From Linanthus parryae (lineage: Eukaryota; Streptophyta; Magnoliopsida; Ericales; Polemoniaceae), in the NCBI GenBank assembly GCA_023055425.1, contig JALGPY010000005.1:86283495-86347494 (forward strand): a DNA stretch of 64,000 nt, read 5' to 3'. Below, one piece after another: positions 45,257-57,230 of this stretch. The number at the start of each line of letters is the position of its first letter. Within the stretch, counting starts at the first letter, position 1. Made by a program: the position numbers and the translations under genes. Under the pieces are notes generated by a model, which saw nothing but the letters and a program-made list of their open reading frames with translations, did no database searches and was not told where the DNA came from.

Positions 45257-46910
45257 TTGGAATTCTACAAAAGGGAAATACGCAAGTTTTAGTATTTGTG
45301 AATTTTTGACTATATTCAATAATGGCTAGTTTATCAAATATAGCTCCCACTATTTTTCTACGGATTAATAACCCTCAAGATATTAATGCGGAAAATATCC
45401 TTATATTTTCTAGTGGGCCAAGATCCATCTTTCATCTCCTTATGAGCTTGCTTTGGCAAGTCACCCATAATTCGACTACTTTAGGTAGGAACAATTCCAA
45501 TTGCATCCCATATGCAACTCTTGGTTCAATTGGGCAAGTAACTCATTATTTATCCATCCATATGGATAATCCCAATTGATTGCCTCTAGGTTTCTTAATC
45601 AAATTAATAGCCTAGTTGTGTTCAACCTCTTATCTAAACAATTGCACATTGTTACGTGCCATCGCATTCCATCATGATGAACCAAGTCGCCATGCTTTGG
45701 CACGCACGAGCTTGGTAAATAATGATGATAATGAGTGTTTAAATAACGAGAAGGCAAGAACACAATATTTGAATTTTGAGGGATTTTGAATTCAATTTTA
45801 ATTGTTTTGTTGATCAATATCAACTAATCTATCTATTTGAGTTTGGGCACTACTCCAAATAATAGATCCGGATTGTCTAATTATCTTATTATCCTAATTG
45901 CATGCATCATCCATACACCAACCACACAATAATAAGACAATAAAATAAACAACCACAAAACAGAAATTAAACGTGATGTGGATATGGCCTTTTCTAGACA
46001 AAGATAATTCCAAGCCAATGGAATTATCTATGAACCCTAAACAAACACATCTCCATGCGTCTTGATCTTTTGGTCCATCCGTAGTCATGTGGAATGCTCC
46101 ATGCTCCATCTTTTGTGGCTTCTTTGGCTTTGGGCTTCTTTTATTCAATCTTGGCTAACAATCTACTTTATCTAGCACTAGCTAATATCTATATTAAATA
46201 AAATAAATCTCACAAGTTGAGAAAAAAATGGCACGCAGGCCATAAAACCCTAATTAATTATTACAATTAATTGATCAGCTCGCAGGCCGTAAAACCAAAC
46301 CACAAATTAAACATCCACATCAAACCACATCCTAGGGCCATATCCAATCACCATGCGATTTGCACATAAACAGTTAAAATCCAATTTTAACGCGCTTGGT
46401 CAATTTTAATTGATTTTAGGATTTCTAGGGTTAAAACGGTCCATGGGCCCAACAATCAAATTGCCCGGGCCCAATAAAGTGAACCACAAGGCCTTAGGGC
46501 CGGCCCGGCCCAAAACCCACAAGCCTAGGCCCGCGGGTTAGGGCCGCCCGGCCCCTAGGGCGGCCAAGCTTGGGCGGCAAGCAAGGGGGCGGTCCCTAGG
46601 GGGGCCGAACCTCCTTATGGGAGTTGTTTCCAAAACAACTCCCTTGCTTGGTGCCCAAGTTTGGTTGTTTCCTTGTTTTGGGAGAACTCCTTCTTCCCCA
46701 AGGATGCCCAAACCCTAGATCTAAGATCCTAAAATTTCTCAAACTCACCAATTCTTGCATCCAATGCAAAAATTGGATCTTGTTATGATTAATTATTGAC
46801 AAATTGCATCCCATGCTTGATTTGTCTTGTTTTACGCGATAAACAATCAAATTAAGGTGTAAAACAACTAAAACGTAACACATAAACCACGTTTATGCTC
46901 TACGACATGT
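45257..46910 (-). other. Long untranslated leader of the BARE-like element
   Basis: About 1.65 kb separates the primer site from gag, consistent with the long leaders of BARE-type elements. It contains a GC-rich segment at 46490-46600 with repeated GGGCCGGCC, CCGCCCGGCC and CGGCC blocks that can pair with each other. No coding frame of note is present. Confidence 0.65.
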
Positions 46911-46923
46911 GGCTCTGATACCA
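46911..46923 (-). promoter_or_regulatory. Primer binding site of the BARE-like element, tRNA-Met
   Basis: The minus strand reads TGGTATCAGAGCC one base from the 5' LTR. Confidence 0.9.
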
Positions 46924-46924
46924 C

Positions 46925-48348
46925 TGTAGGGTTTTGATTCATGGATGCGCAACGGAAGCATAAAAAAACATAAAACCATGCAAAACCCTCCAAGGATCAC
47001 AAGTCAAGAGACATAACGATGGTAAGGGTAAGAAATCATAAACACACCTTAGGGTTCTCCTTTGATGACTTCAAACGCGACGTGTCACGTTCTCTATGGT
47101 TGATCCACGCCTAGAGTTATTCCTAGATCTCCCAAGTCCTTGGTGCTAGCCCGGAAGAGGAAGAGGAAGAAGAATCACGCAAAACGAGACTCAAAAGGAG
47201 GGTCTCGGCCTCCTTTGGACGACGGGGACGGGGCGGCGGCAAGGGGGCGGTCGGCTCCCTTGTTGCTTGCTCTCTCTCCTTTTTCTCTCCCACTCTTTTT
47301 TATGTTCACTAATGAGCATAAGTTATGTGGGAAGGAAGGAAGGGAGGTCCTTTATATAGTCCAACAACTCCTTGTTAACTACCTAAAGGACTTATTCTAG
47401 TCCTACTAGAATTCAATTTAGTCCCTTCCTTGCAAATTAGTCCCTACTAAGTTTGAAAGGGTTTGCAAAGTGATCCTTCTAATTAATTAATCCAATTAAT
47501 TAATTCTCAAATCTAGTTCAACACTATGTAGCGTTTGACCCCATAGGTTCTATCTAGTTGGTAGCAACTATTTGCTAACATGGAGCAGTTTCTAGCAAAA
47601 CATCCATTCTAGCCAACTAATAGAATAGTCATCTTGACAACCTTTGTACAAGTAATTGTCTCATCCCTTTGTCTCTATATCCGGATTGGACACGAGACAT
47701 ACAAGTCACACTCGTATATCCAATCCATAGTTTCTCGATCCATGGGAATAGCCTTATTCGTGCAAATAACATCAATATCCCATATTGATTTATTTGAGTA
47801 TGGCCAGACATTCTATAAGCACTATCCCTCGAGTGGCCTAGGATATTTGCTCCCGTTATGTGGGAGGGACAAATCCTATCTACGTCCACTACGATCTCTA
47901 AGCTTGCTTCTTATTATATCCAGTACACGCCTTTATAACTACCCAGTTACGGTGTAGCGTTTAACGCTACCAAGATCACAATAATCCACAACTAGAATAT
48001 ATAGTGACTTCAAGTCTAAGGATGACAAAACCATTGCACCGCGAGAAGCGCTTGTGACTCAACATAACGTGTATGTAGCCTTCTCGGAGATGGGTCAATC
48101 CAGTGCAACATTCCCTAATGCACACCTATGTGTTGGATCGTGATATCTCCATATCAATCCAACCCCATACTAGTCTACAGACGATTGTCCCATTAATCAT
48201 TATACTTGACTAGGGATATTTAAGATAAACAACACAATTGTAAATCTAAGGACTTCATTATATTAAATATCCAATAAATAATAAATGAATTTCTAGCCAC
48301 AAATAATTCATAATAAACTAGATTGCCTCTAGGGCATCTATTCCAACA
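46925..48348 (-). mobile_element. 5' LTR of the BARE-like copia element (1424 bp)
   Basis: Nearly identical to 39873-41290, with minus-strand TATATAAA at 47351-47358. Small indels (for example at 47814-47822 and 47083) distinguish the copies. Target duplication CGGGG follows at 48349-48353. Confidence 0.9.
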
Positions 48349-48353
48349 CGGGG

Positions 48354-49183
48354 ATGACCCAAAAAAATCACAAGGACGACGTCGCATTCATTTGGAACTT
48401 CCACCTAAATTCCTTGGAATGCGTCAGAGAAGAAAATGTAGAATGTTGTAAATCTTCCTCCATGGGATGCGCCTCGAGTACAAGCAGTTTTTCATCAATC
48501 ACGACCTCCCCACATTCTACAGGCTCCTCGAGAGCACCTGGAACATTGAATCCATCATGGAGAATTAGAGAAAGAAGAACGCGCAGACCAGGTAATCCTT
48601 CGGCAAAATTACAAATAGGCAGCCCCTCAAGCTTGAACGCTACAACATCCACGTTAAAAGGGACAGGGAGACCGAAATCAACACGGTCACGTACCCCCAA
48701 AAGTACCAAACGATAAACTCACCTTAAAGTTCCAATCAAAGGCCCTGCCACAACCTCTACCCTGCCTTTCCTGAAAACTCGCCAAGATATGCAAACATTG
48801 GCGCTGCAACGGTGTCCTACCCCTCTTGAGGACAATCCTTTAGAGGACATGACGCGCGATCCAAGGTGGTGCGAGTGCCATGGTGCAGTCGTGCACCCAA
48901 CCACTAAATGCAGAAATCTCATGTACCTTATCGATGCCAAGGCAAGGGAAGGGGCACTCACGATTGAGGATTTAAACAAGGACATGCATGACAATTCGTT
49001 CCCTCGCATGCGTCGATGTATCCCAAAGGAAAGGGGCTTGCTACAACCTCTTACGAGGACATCGAATCATCACAAAAGTACATTTGACACTACCTCTCTC
49101 ATTCATCATCTTGCTTTCACTAACCACCCGCAATGCTGTTGCTCTACCCCGCTCTTTACGGGACGAATCAAAGAAGCGGCTGC
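48354..49183 (+). pseudogene. Element A gag fragment 3
   Basis: The Tat-like gag continues after the copia element. FHLNSLECVREENVEC (48392-48440) aligns with the KFRAKSLECKNVILES part of the intact relative at 62820-62875. The 48840-48925 stretch, DPRWCECHGAVVHPTTKC, aligns with DPKWCEYHGKVMHPTADC at 63250-63305. The frame is broken elsewhere. The fragment is abutted by a Tekay-like LTR at 49184, so element A is probably interrupted there too. Confidence 0.7.
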
Positions 49184-52006
49184 TGTAATACCCCGTTTCA
49201 TAACATGGGGTAATTTTTGCATTTTCATTATTGTCGGGATTAATTTTGTGGCTTATAAAACTATTTGTGCATTACTCATAAATGATGTGGGTGGTAGTTG
49301 TGCTTATTTGAAAGATAAAACATAAAAATGAAACAAATTTTGCTTTAATCAATGCTCTTGTACATCCCAGTTCCCACTATTTTTTTGTGTTTCAATAGAG
49401 GATAAATTGTCTCCTTCTTCTTCTTAAACCCCCTCCCGTCCACCTCTCCTTCGACAGCCATCACCACCATCACAACCACCACTCTCACCACCACCTCATC
49501 TCTCCCTCTGTCGCTTGCTCTCTCTCTCTCTATCTCTCTCTCTCTCGTCTTTCTGACAACAGAAGAAGTGGCAACTGCTTATCCGGAGCCACCGCCGGAG
49601 AAGGTGGACGAGAACTGCCACCACCCCCTCTTCTTAGTGTCTCTCTCACTCAGTCTCGACCTCTCTCTCTCTATCTCTCGTCCCTTCTCCCAGGTGACCA
49701 GAACAAGAAGCAGAAGAAGAGGAGGCTAGATCCTCCACCTCCGTCGACACCATCACCATTAAAATCGGCAACCAAGCTCAGCTGAAGCTATTCGACACTA
49801 CCCACCCTCTAATATCTCTCCCACTAGTCTCCCTAAGGTCCAAGGAGACTCCCATAGGTCCTAGCAAGAGCCACGGATGTCGACAACGTCGCCGACAAAC
49901 ACCACCGTCGGCCCCATCGTTGCGAAGCTCGAACCAACCCATTTCTCGACTGTATTTAACTATTCTTAACATTGGAAAACTCTAAAACATCTAAATTTTC
50001 ATTTTAGATAATCAAAATCATAACTTGATGCTCGAATCCATGTTTAGATCGATCAATTTGATAGTTCATGTAGGGGGTTTAAAGTGTCTTTTACATAAGC
50101 TAGGTGTAAGGGAGCCTATTGTCGTTTTGGAAACTGTTAGGGAGCTGAATGATGTTTACATAACTATATATGCAAATATGTGAAATTAAAATTAGGAAGA
50201 GATTAAAGTTATTCTAGTTTTCATTTCAACTACAAAAATGTAATTTTGGTGTTGAAATTTTATAAGAAATATGTGTTATAAAGTAAACTAGTATTGTCTT
50301 CTTGGAAACTAAACAAATTAAATATGTTGTGCCTATTTATTCAATAATCCGTAGCGGTTTTGCTAAATTAGACAATATAAAAAGACTGTAAAATAAATTG
50401 GTTGTCTAAATATCGTTTTTAGATTAAAATAAGTTAGAAAATAATTTGAGAAATATTTATGAATAATTTCTTTAATTAATGGTTTATCTTTCTTTAAATT
50501 AAAATAAGTATTTCGCACACTTGGCAATAGATGTTATATATATTTTTATTATATCATCTCTTAAACATATTAGTATCAAGTCTTTTTATTTCACTATTAA
50601 TAACATACCTCCAATATTTAATTTTATTAATTAAAAAGTTTCTTTGCTAAGGGTAATTTACCCTAGAAAAGTTAAATATAATTTTAGAATATTTAGAATA
50701 AAATGTGTTGCTCTATAATGATGTCTAATCCAATATTTACTATTGCAAGAGTTTATAATTAATAAGTTCTAAATTAAAACATATTTTCTCACTATTTAAA
50801 AATATACGAGTTCATTTATGAAATTGAGTATTAATGTTAAATAATATAATGTAAAGATATTATTATATAAACGAGCATACTCTTGACAAATATAACACCA
50901 AATAGAGATTTGGAGTTCGTATAATATTAAATTGGTCTTTCTCTCGTCGTCACTTGCATATCACGTGCTAATTGAACTTGCGATTAATTAGAAATTATAA
51001 ATTTGTAGGTGACGAGTTCGTAGACGAGGGCTACGTCTACCTGTAAAATTTTACGTGCAATTAGCTGTATTTTGAGGTGAGTAAATGTGTCAAGTCTAGC
51101 GTGGCTAGTTTCGTTCGTGTCGAAATATAATTTTATAATATGTCTCAAAATGTGTTTTGTGACTTACATGTTTTACTTGATATTTGATTATGTTCTGAAG
51201 TGGATGTTTTGAGAATGTCACACGAGAATAATAATCCATAAATAACATAAAGTGGAAATAGTTGTGCGAGGATCGTTATATTATTGATAGATTGGTCGTG
51301 TGGCTTCAGCCACTCGACCCGCATTAGTTTAACCCGGTTGCAAGTTGCCGGGTTGCTTCATGTACTCACCTCTCTGGACGCAAGTAGTCTTAGGGGGGTG
51401 CCGGCAGTTAAGTTCATGGCTCTAGGGAAAGGATAGATCTTCCCAGTATCAAAATAGCTAATAATATGGCTTTCTTTGAGAAAAAGATTTTTTTTTTGAA
51501 GGAAAAAAGAGATAGATCGGGAATAACATTCTCCGTTTGCGATATAAGAGGAAGATTGAGATGCAAGGTAAAAAAAGAAAGAGAATTTCATATGTGTTCT
51601 TCGAGAATATGTTTAGTTACTGTTCGTTCTCTTTTATAATTATTTTTGAGGAAAAAAATGCTTCATAATCTGTTTACAAGCTTTGGTGTTTACTTACTCA
51701 GTATTTCACTGTTGACCTTAGAAAAACTGTGGTTCCTGTTTTATTCCCACTGCAGGTCTAGACGAAGAAGGCATGGCATAGGAGGGGGAACGCAGACTCA
51801 CCTAGTATTATCAGTACTCTTAGTAACTCGAACTACTATACTGTTTGCAACTTTTTAATTATATTTTAAAATGATGTGTAAGGATGTTGGCATATTTATA
51901 TAAATATGGCAGTGTTTGTTCTAGATTTGTGCCATTTCATATCGAGTAGCACCCTCCTAGGCTATTCGGTCCAGAACGGAAAGCTTGGGAATCAAGGTGT
52001 GTTAAT
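49184..52006 (+). mobile_element. 5' LTR of Tekay-like gypsy element B (2.8 kb)
   Basis: It starts TGTAATACCCCG and ends near GTTAAT before TGG and TGGTATCAGAGC. It is a diverged relative of the LTRs at 1-8626: AATATGTCTCAAAATGTGTTTTG and later blocks align to 5167-5205, and both have a CT/CCACC-rich segment after about 250-450 bp. Divergence shows an older insertion than the array at the window start. The 3' LTR is not in the window. Confidence 0.8.
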
Positions 52007-52586
52007 GGTGGTATCAGAGCGGGCTGTCCAAGAAGGGAAACTAAAACATGTAGGGAAACTTTAAAATAAATTACGAAAATATATATAAAAGTGGAAAAGC
52101 CTATTGGGTTATGGGTAGTGTAAGTCCTAGTCTTATTAGTTCCACCCACCCACGTTCATTTATGTGGGTGACGAGACACATTATATGCTTGACACTTCTT
52201 AGAGTTATTAGTTGTGATAATCTTTCTTGCTATTTGTGGGACATATATTGTTAGTTCTAGATTTCTTCCATTTCATATCGAGTAGCACCCTCCTAGGCTA
52301 TTCGGTCCAGAACGGAAAGCTTGGGAATCAAGATGTGTTAATGGTGGTATCAGAGCGGGCTTTCCAAGAAGGGAAACTAAAATATGTAGGGAAACTTTAA
52401 AATAAATTACGAAAATATATATAAAAGTGGAAAAGCCTATTGGGTTATGGGTAGTGCAAGTCCTAGTCTTATTAGTTCCACCCACCCACGTTCATTTCTG
52501 TCGGTGACGAGACACATTATATGCTTGACACTTCTTAGAGTTATTAGTTGTGATAATCTTTCTTGCTATTTGTGGGACATATATTG
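51918..52586 (+). repeat. 336-bp tandem duplication across the LTR/PBS junction of element B
   Basis: Two units (51918-52253 and 52254-52586) differ at only a handful of bases. Each contains the last about 90 bp of the LTR, a tRNA-Met primer site (52009-52020 and 52345-52356) and about 235 bp of leader. The minus-strand open frames in the two units are identical shadows, not genes. Confidence 0.9.
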
Positions 52587-52962
52587 CTCCAATAATGACG
52601 GATAGAATTATGTATTCTAGAATTTTATTTCAGAAAAGATGATTATAGATTTCAGATAGCTTATGAAAGCAAGTATGATTATGAATTATTAAATGTTGCA
52701 TGTCTTAATTCCTATGCGGTAGATGATATTTTAAGTGTGATACTTGTGTTACATGGAATGTTAAGCATGTACGTTATGAGATGATTCATTTTTATTTTCG
52801 AGCCAATGATGGATTACGAAATGATAGAATAGGTGATAGTGTAGAAATATGACTCATAGACCACTGCACTACTACCCCAGGAGAGTCCAATAAGAACAGA
52901 TGGCACAAAAAAACAACATGGAGCAATTCTTTGCCCAAATGGCTCAAATGATGGGTGTTTAC
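52007..52962 (+). mobile_element. Element B leader and gag start
   Basis: This includes the duplicated primer region and A/T-rich leader. From about 52900 it holds a gag-like N-terminus with Met/Gln-rich NNMEQFFAQMAQMMG. Gag is then interrupted by a solo LTR at about 52963 and resumes at about 55305 with GNGAQARGKWATKMADMKPP. Confidence 0.65.
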
Positions 52963-55304
52963 ATATGTTTGATGCTTGAAACACTTGAAATTTGGAAAAT
53001 CTCACTCAAATCACCTTACTAGTACTCAGTTTCTCAAAGTTAGAATTGACGAGTTCGTCTGACTCAAATGCAACTCTAAATCAAACACGTCAAACATATT
53101 TGCACATCTACGTATTCAATGCATCATATATCAACACGAGAAATCCAAACATTGCACTACACATTCACGTGAACCCAATCCAACCCATTCATCCTTGAAG
53201 TTCAACATGAATCAATAGGAAGATTAGGACACTAGATAGTCCTAAATCACCCAAGCAATTGAATTAGCTGGACATAATGGATCAAAGATAGCTACAGAGT
53301 AATATATTTTCATTCATCATGCTTGAATCCAACAATTGTTTTCATCAATTCTTCCTCTAAAATTGATCCAGATACACAAAAACTTGTCAAAATTTGATTC
53401 AAACTACAAAACAAGTAGAAAAATAGCCACAAACACAAAGATAAGCTACAAAGTAGTGAAGCAATTGCAAAGAAAACTGCTATTGTAAGCTGCTATTATT
53501 GTTGCTATAGCAAGAATGCACTGAAACAGAGAAGCAGCAGCATCACAAACCCGAACAGAGCACCACATGCCCAAAAAATGGATCTAAATCAATTTTCTCT
53601 CTCTTCCTATTTATGTGGTTTTAGCCTTTAGGTAGCTCAAGAACAACCCAGAGGTGGGCAAAATTGGAGAAAGAGAGAGATAGAGAGGAGAAACAGAGGG
53701 CCGTCTTAGAGAAACCGTCGGTTGGAAAGATCCTTTCTTCATATTCATATTTGGTTTAAATAGGCACTGGGGAAGGGTTTCTTAGCTTCCAAGAACGTAT
53801 CTCAGCTCTTGAATTTGTCGCAATCCATCTCCATCGTTGATTTTCAGCCCCCTCAAGAACCTAGGTCTTTTTTCGGTCAAAATGTTGTAATATATACAGA
53901 ATGAAAGGACTACAAAAGTTTAGCCACCATCATCATTGATGGAGCTAGTTACATCATAAAACATATGCTTTCTTTTGCTTTCTAACAAGAGATTTAAACT
54001 AACTTTATCACAATCTTCCAACTGATCCCTAATCAGTTTCTTCTTAGCTAATTTTGCTAACTAGTCTGCACATTTGTTAGAGTTTCTCTTGCACCAGATC
54101 AAATCTATTATGTGCGTTTGAATCATCCATTGTATGTCAGCAACCAGTTCTTCCACATTCTTGTTAGACCTGTGATCTTACATCCCCGTCTCAAAGCTAG
54201 TAATTCAGCAACAAGAGAGTCAATTTCCATACCTCTGCTTGTCTAGAATTTTTCCAATTCACCTTCATCATTTCTCAGGATTGCAGCCATAGTGCAACAA
54301 TGTGTCTCTTTATTCCAGGTTTCATCTAGGTTCAATTTCAACACATTTTGATCTGGTGGTCTCTAGTGGGTGCATCACTTACCTATTTTAGCATGGTGCT
54401 GAGTTTGAATCTATGTGGTCATGCTTTGGTGAAGCCTCCTCTCCAAGTATGAGTTGAATCTACGAAATTTTTGGGATTAATGGTTCCTGGTTGAAGACAG
54501 TGTTGTTCCTTGCAATCCAGATCCCAAACATGTAAATATCACTCTTTAAGAAATCAGAGGGTATATTCTTCTCCGTTTTCAACCTTGACATATCTAGATT
54601 CCAACCAGAAAGAGAGGAGATTTCTCTTAGCTCAAGAACCCTAGGTGAATTGGGGGGTTTTCTACTCCCTGTTTCTTGGGCCAAATTGAGGCTTCTAGAA
54701 GATAGGTAGCGGTCTAGGAAGGGCTTTCGGCCGGTTTGGCTCCATTTGGTGAAGGAACAGAGTCAGGATGGGGATTTGAAGAAGCTTCACCGAGCTTCAA
54801 TGGCTTCTCTGGTTTTGTTGCGTGTTTCTTCCATCGGGGAGAGAGAAACCAGTGTTGCTGGTTCTTAGCTATTTTAGAAAAATTGCATAGTGGCCCCCTA
54901 AATTTTGATGGGGTCTTTAAAATAGCCCCGAGATGTTAAAAGTTCTTCATAGCCGCCCTTTATATCTTTGTGAAATGTCACTTAGAACCCCCATTCCATT
55001 AAATTCTTCTCTCTTTCACCCTTGGATGGAACTTTAGCTTTCTAAATTGGTTTGTTTTCAATCTTGGCCTCACAAATCTTAAACAATATTCAAATCAAGC
55101 ACTCCAAACACCTTATTCATGTCTCTTAGCCCTCCTAAACACCTCCTTACATCATCACTTGAGCTCAAATGCGATTTTTAACCTACACAATAATTAAAAA
55201 CACCAAAAACTAAAAGAATTAAGCATAAGTATAGAAAAAGGGGTAAAATAAGCAAGTTGTGAGGGACGCATTAACCTACTAAAACATGCAATTTAAATTC
55301 ATCA
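52963..55304 (-). mobile_element. Diverged solo LTR of an Athila-like element
   Basis: The block 53640-53870 matches the Athila LTR at 31035-31250: AACCCAGAGGTGGGCAAA, the GAGAGAGA tract, GGGAAGGGTTTCTTAG and CAATCCATCTC. The right end (ACTAAAACATGCAATTTAAA then TCATCAACG) matches the LTR terminus at 31970-32006. No internal domain or second LTR is present, so it is a solo LTR left by recombination. The edges are approximate. It splits the gag of element B, and a LINE fragment is inserted in it. Confidence 0.65.
53867..54630 (-). mobile_element. 5'-truncated LINE fragment with target-site duplication
   Basis: A direct repeat CTCAAGAACCTAGGT at 53852-53866 recurs as CTCAAGAACCCTAGGT at 54631-54646. 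A short T run (53868-53873) at the left end is the poly(A) tail seen from the other strand. The minus-strand translation at about 54100-54330 resembles the RNase H-like C-terminal domain of plant LINEs (MAAILRNDEGELEKF, then VAELLALRRGCKI). Stops are frequent. It was inserted into the solo LTR. Confidence 0.75.
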
Positions 55305-57230
55305 ACGATTGGCAATGGAGCTCAGGCACGAGGTAAATGGGCCACAAAAATGGCAGACATGAAACCACCGAGTTTCATGGGAAACGAAGATCCCTTTGAG
55401 CTGGAAAACTGGATCTTGGAGATGGAAAAGATCCTTGAGAATATGGAATGCCTTGAGGATTGGAAGGTTAACTACGCGGTGTTTCATATGAAGAGTAAGG
55501 CAAATATCTGGTGGAGGAATGCTGGAGAAACCCTGTTGCTCAGCAAAACTTCGATTGGGAGTCCGCCAGACTGCTCTCAGGTCCCGCGTTTATCCTTCTC
55601 ATGTGAAGAGGAGCCAGCAACAAGAATTTCAGAATCTACAATAAGAAAATGACTCCATGACCGAGTATTTCTGAAATTTATTGAGCTGATGCAGTTTGCG
55701 GGCAACACTATTCCCGATTAAGAGTTAAAAACTTCCAAATTCATCTCTGGACTGCACGATCAGCTGCAAGGGTCTTTGCTGAACATAACTTATCCTACTC
55801 TTCCAGAAGCCTATGACAAAGCTGGTGATATCGGCAAGTCTGTGTCGCCCGAGAAGAGAAACGAAAGAAGCGCAAGCTAGAGGCAGGAGGAAGTAACAAC
55901 GACATTGCAAAGGGAAACCAGAGGCTCTGGCCCAACAATGGAGGCGGTTATCAGAGACAGTATCGAGGCAACCAACATAACCAGGGAAATCAGCGTGTTC
56001 ACCGCTATTATTGCAAGAAGTGCCCAAGGAATCACCTAGGAAAGGATTGTGATGGAAACGTAGTCACCTGCGTAAAATGTGAGGGGACATCGAGACTATG
56101 AATGTCGTGCACAACCAGTGGGGAGTCAGCAAGTGGACCAAGGAGGAAAATTTCCGAGGCTGCAACAGAACAACTACCAGGGGAATTGCCAGCAAAATGG
56201 GAACAATATTGGGCACAACCAGCAGTATGGGAACCAGCAACCTGCTAACCTCCAAATTGGGTATGGGAATTTTGGCAACCATTAAAACAATGGAGGCGGT
56301 TATCAGGGACAGTATCAAGCTACCAATGGAACTAGAGAAATCAGCGGGTTCACTGCTATTATTGCAAGAAGTGCCCAAGGAATCGCCTAGGAGAGGATTG
56401 TGATGGAAACGTAGTCACCTGCAAAAAATGTGAGGGGACATCGAGCCTATGAATGTCGCGCAAAACCAGCGTGGAGTCAGCAAGTGGACTAAGGGGGAAA
56501 CTTTCCGAGGCTCCAGCAGAACAACTACCAGGGGAATCGCCACCAAAATGAGAGCAATTTTGGGCACAACCAGCAATATGGGAACCAGCAACCTGCTAAC
56601 CTCCAAATTGGGTATGGGAATTTTGGCAAACATCAAAACAATGGAGGCGGTTATCAGGGACAGTATCAAGCTACCAATAGAACTAGAGAAATCAGCGGGT
56701 TCACCGCTATTACTGCAAGATGTGCCCAAGGAACCGCCTAGGAGAGGATTGTGATGGAAACATAGTCACCTGCAAAAAATGTGAGGGGACATCGAGCCTA
56801 TGAATGTCGCGCAAAACCAGCGTGGAGTCAGCAAGTGGACCAAGGAGGAAACTTTCCGAGGCTGCAACAGAACAACTACCAGGGGAATCGCCAGCAAAAT
56901 GAGAACAATTTTGGGCACAACCAGCAGTATGGGAACCAGCAACTTGCTAACCTCCAAATTAAGTATGGGAATTTTGGCAATCATCAAAACAATGGAGGCG
57001 GTTATCAGGGACAGTATCAAGGCTACCAATAGAACCAGGGAAATCGTCGGGTTCGTCGCTATTATTGCAAGAAGTGCCTAAGGAACCGCCTAGGAGAGGA
57101 GTGTGATGGAAACATAGTCACCTTCAAAAATTGTGAGGGGACATTGAGCCTATGAATGGCGCGCACAACCAGCGGTGAATCAGCAAGTGAAGCAAGGAGG
57201 AAACTTTTCGAGGCAGTAACAGGAATACTA
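55305..57230 (+). pseudogene. Element B gag with amplified zinc-knuckle region
   Basis: The gag core is open at 55350-55652: KPPSFMGNEDPFELENWILE, MEKILENMECLEDWKVNYAVF and MKSKANIWWRN are standard chromovirus gag. Frameshifts follow. The nucleocapsid region has CKKCPRNHLGKDC (C-x2-C-x3-H-x4-C) at about 56013-56051, then a second knuckle whose frame is broken at AAATGTGAGGGGACAT. Downstream the knuckle and Gln/Asn-rich linker are tandemly repeated. The last unit is interrupted at 57231 by another LTR element and resumes at about 60584. Confidence 0.8.
55934..57230 (+). repeat. 351-bp tandem repeats of the gag zinc-knuckle/linker segment
   Basis: AACAATGGAGGCGGTTATCA recurs at 55934, 56285, 56636 and 56987. 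TGTGAGGGGACAT recurs near 56079, 56430, 56781 and 57132. Three complete units and a fourth cut by the LTR element at 57231 are visible. The period is exactly 117 codons. All copies share the same frameshift in the second knuckle. The many minus-strand frames here are shadows of this repeat. Confidence 0.9.

Larger units (their letters stand above)
39873..48348 (-). mobile_element. BARE/Angela-like Ty1/copia element, complete structure
   Basis: An 8.48 kb element with two near-identical LTRs (39873-41290 and 46925-48348), flanked by CGGGG at 39868-39872 and 48349-48353. On the minus strand the order is LTR, tRNA-Met primer site, long leader, gag, protease, integrase, reverse transcriptase, RNase H, purine tract, LTR. 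The gag-pol frame style and the TGTTGGAATAGA LTR start resemble BARE/Angela-type elements; the lineage is an inference. Several stops and frameshifts inactivate gag-pol although the LTRs suggest a recent insertion. Confidence 0.9.

Noticed and set aside
51358..51591. Minus-strand frame with T/A-rich sequence, considered as possible plastid DNA
   Set aside because: The position corresponds to the middle of the Tekay-like LTR and no plastid gene could be recognised.
55725..57029. Series of similar minus-strand frames about 100 codons long
   Set aside because: They are antisense shadows of the 351-bp gag repeat.
55934..57230. Regularly spaced repeats resembling an array such as CRISPR or a satellite
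   Set aside because: The units are contiguous copies of gag coding sequence with no spacers, in a plant genome.
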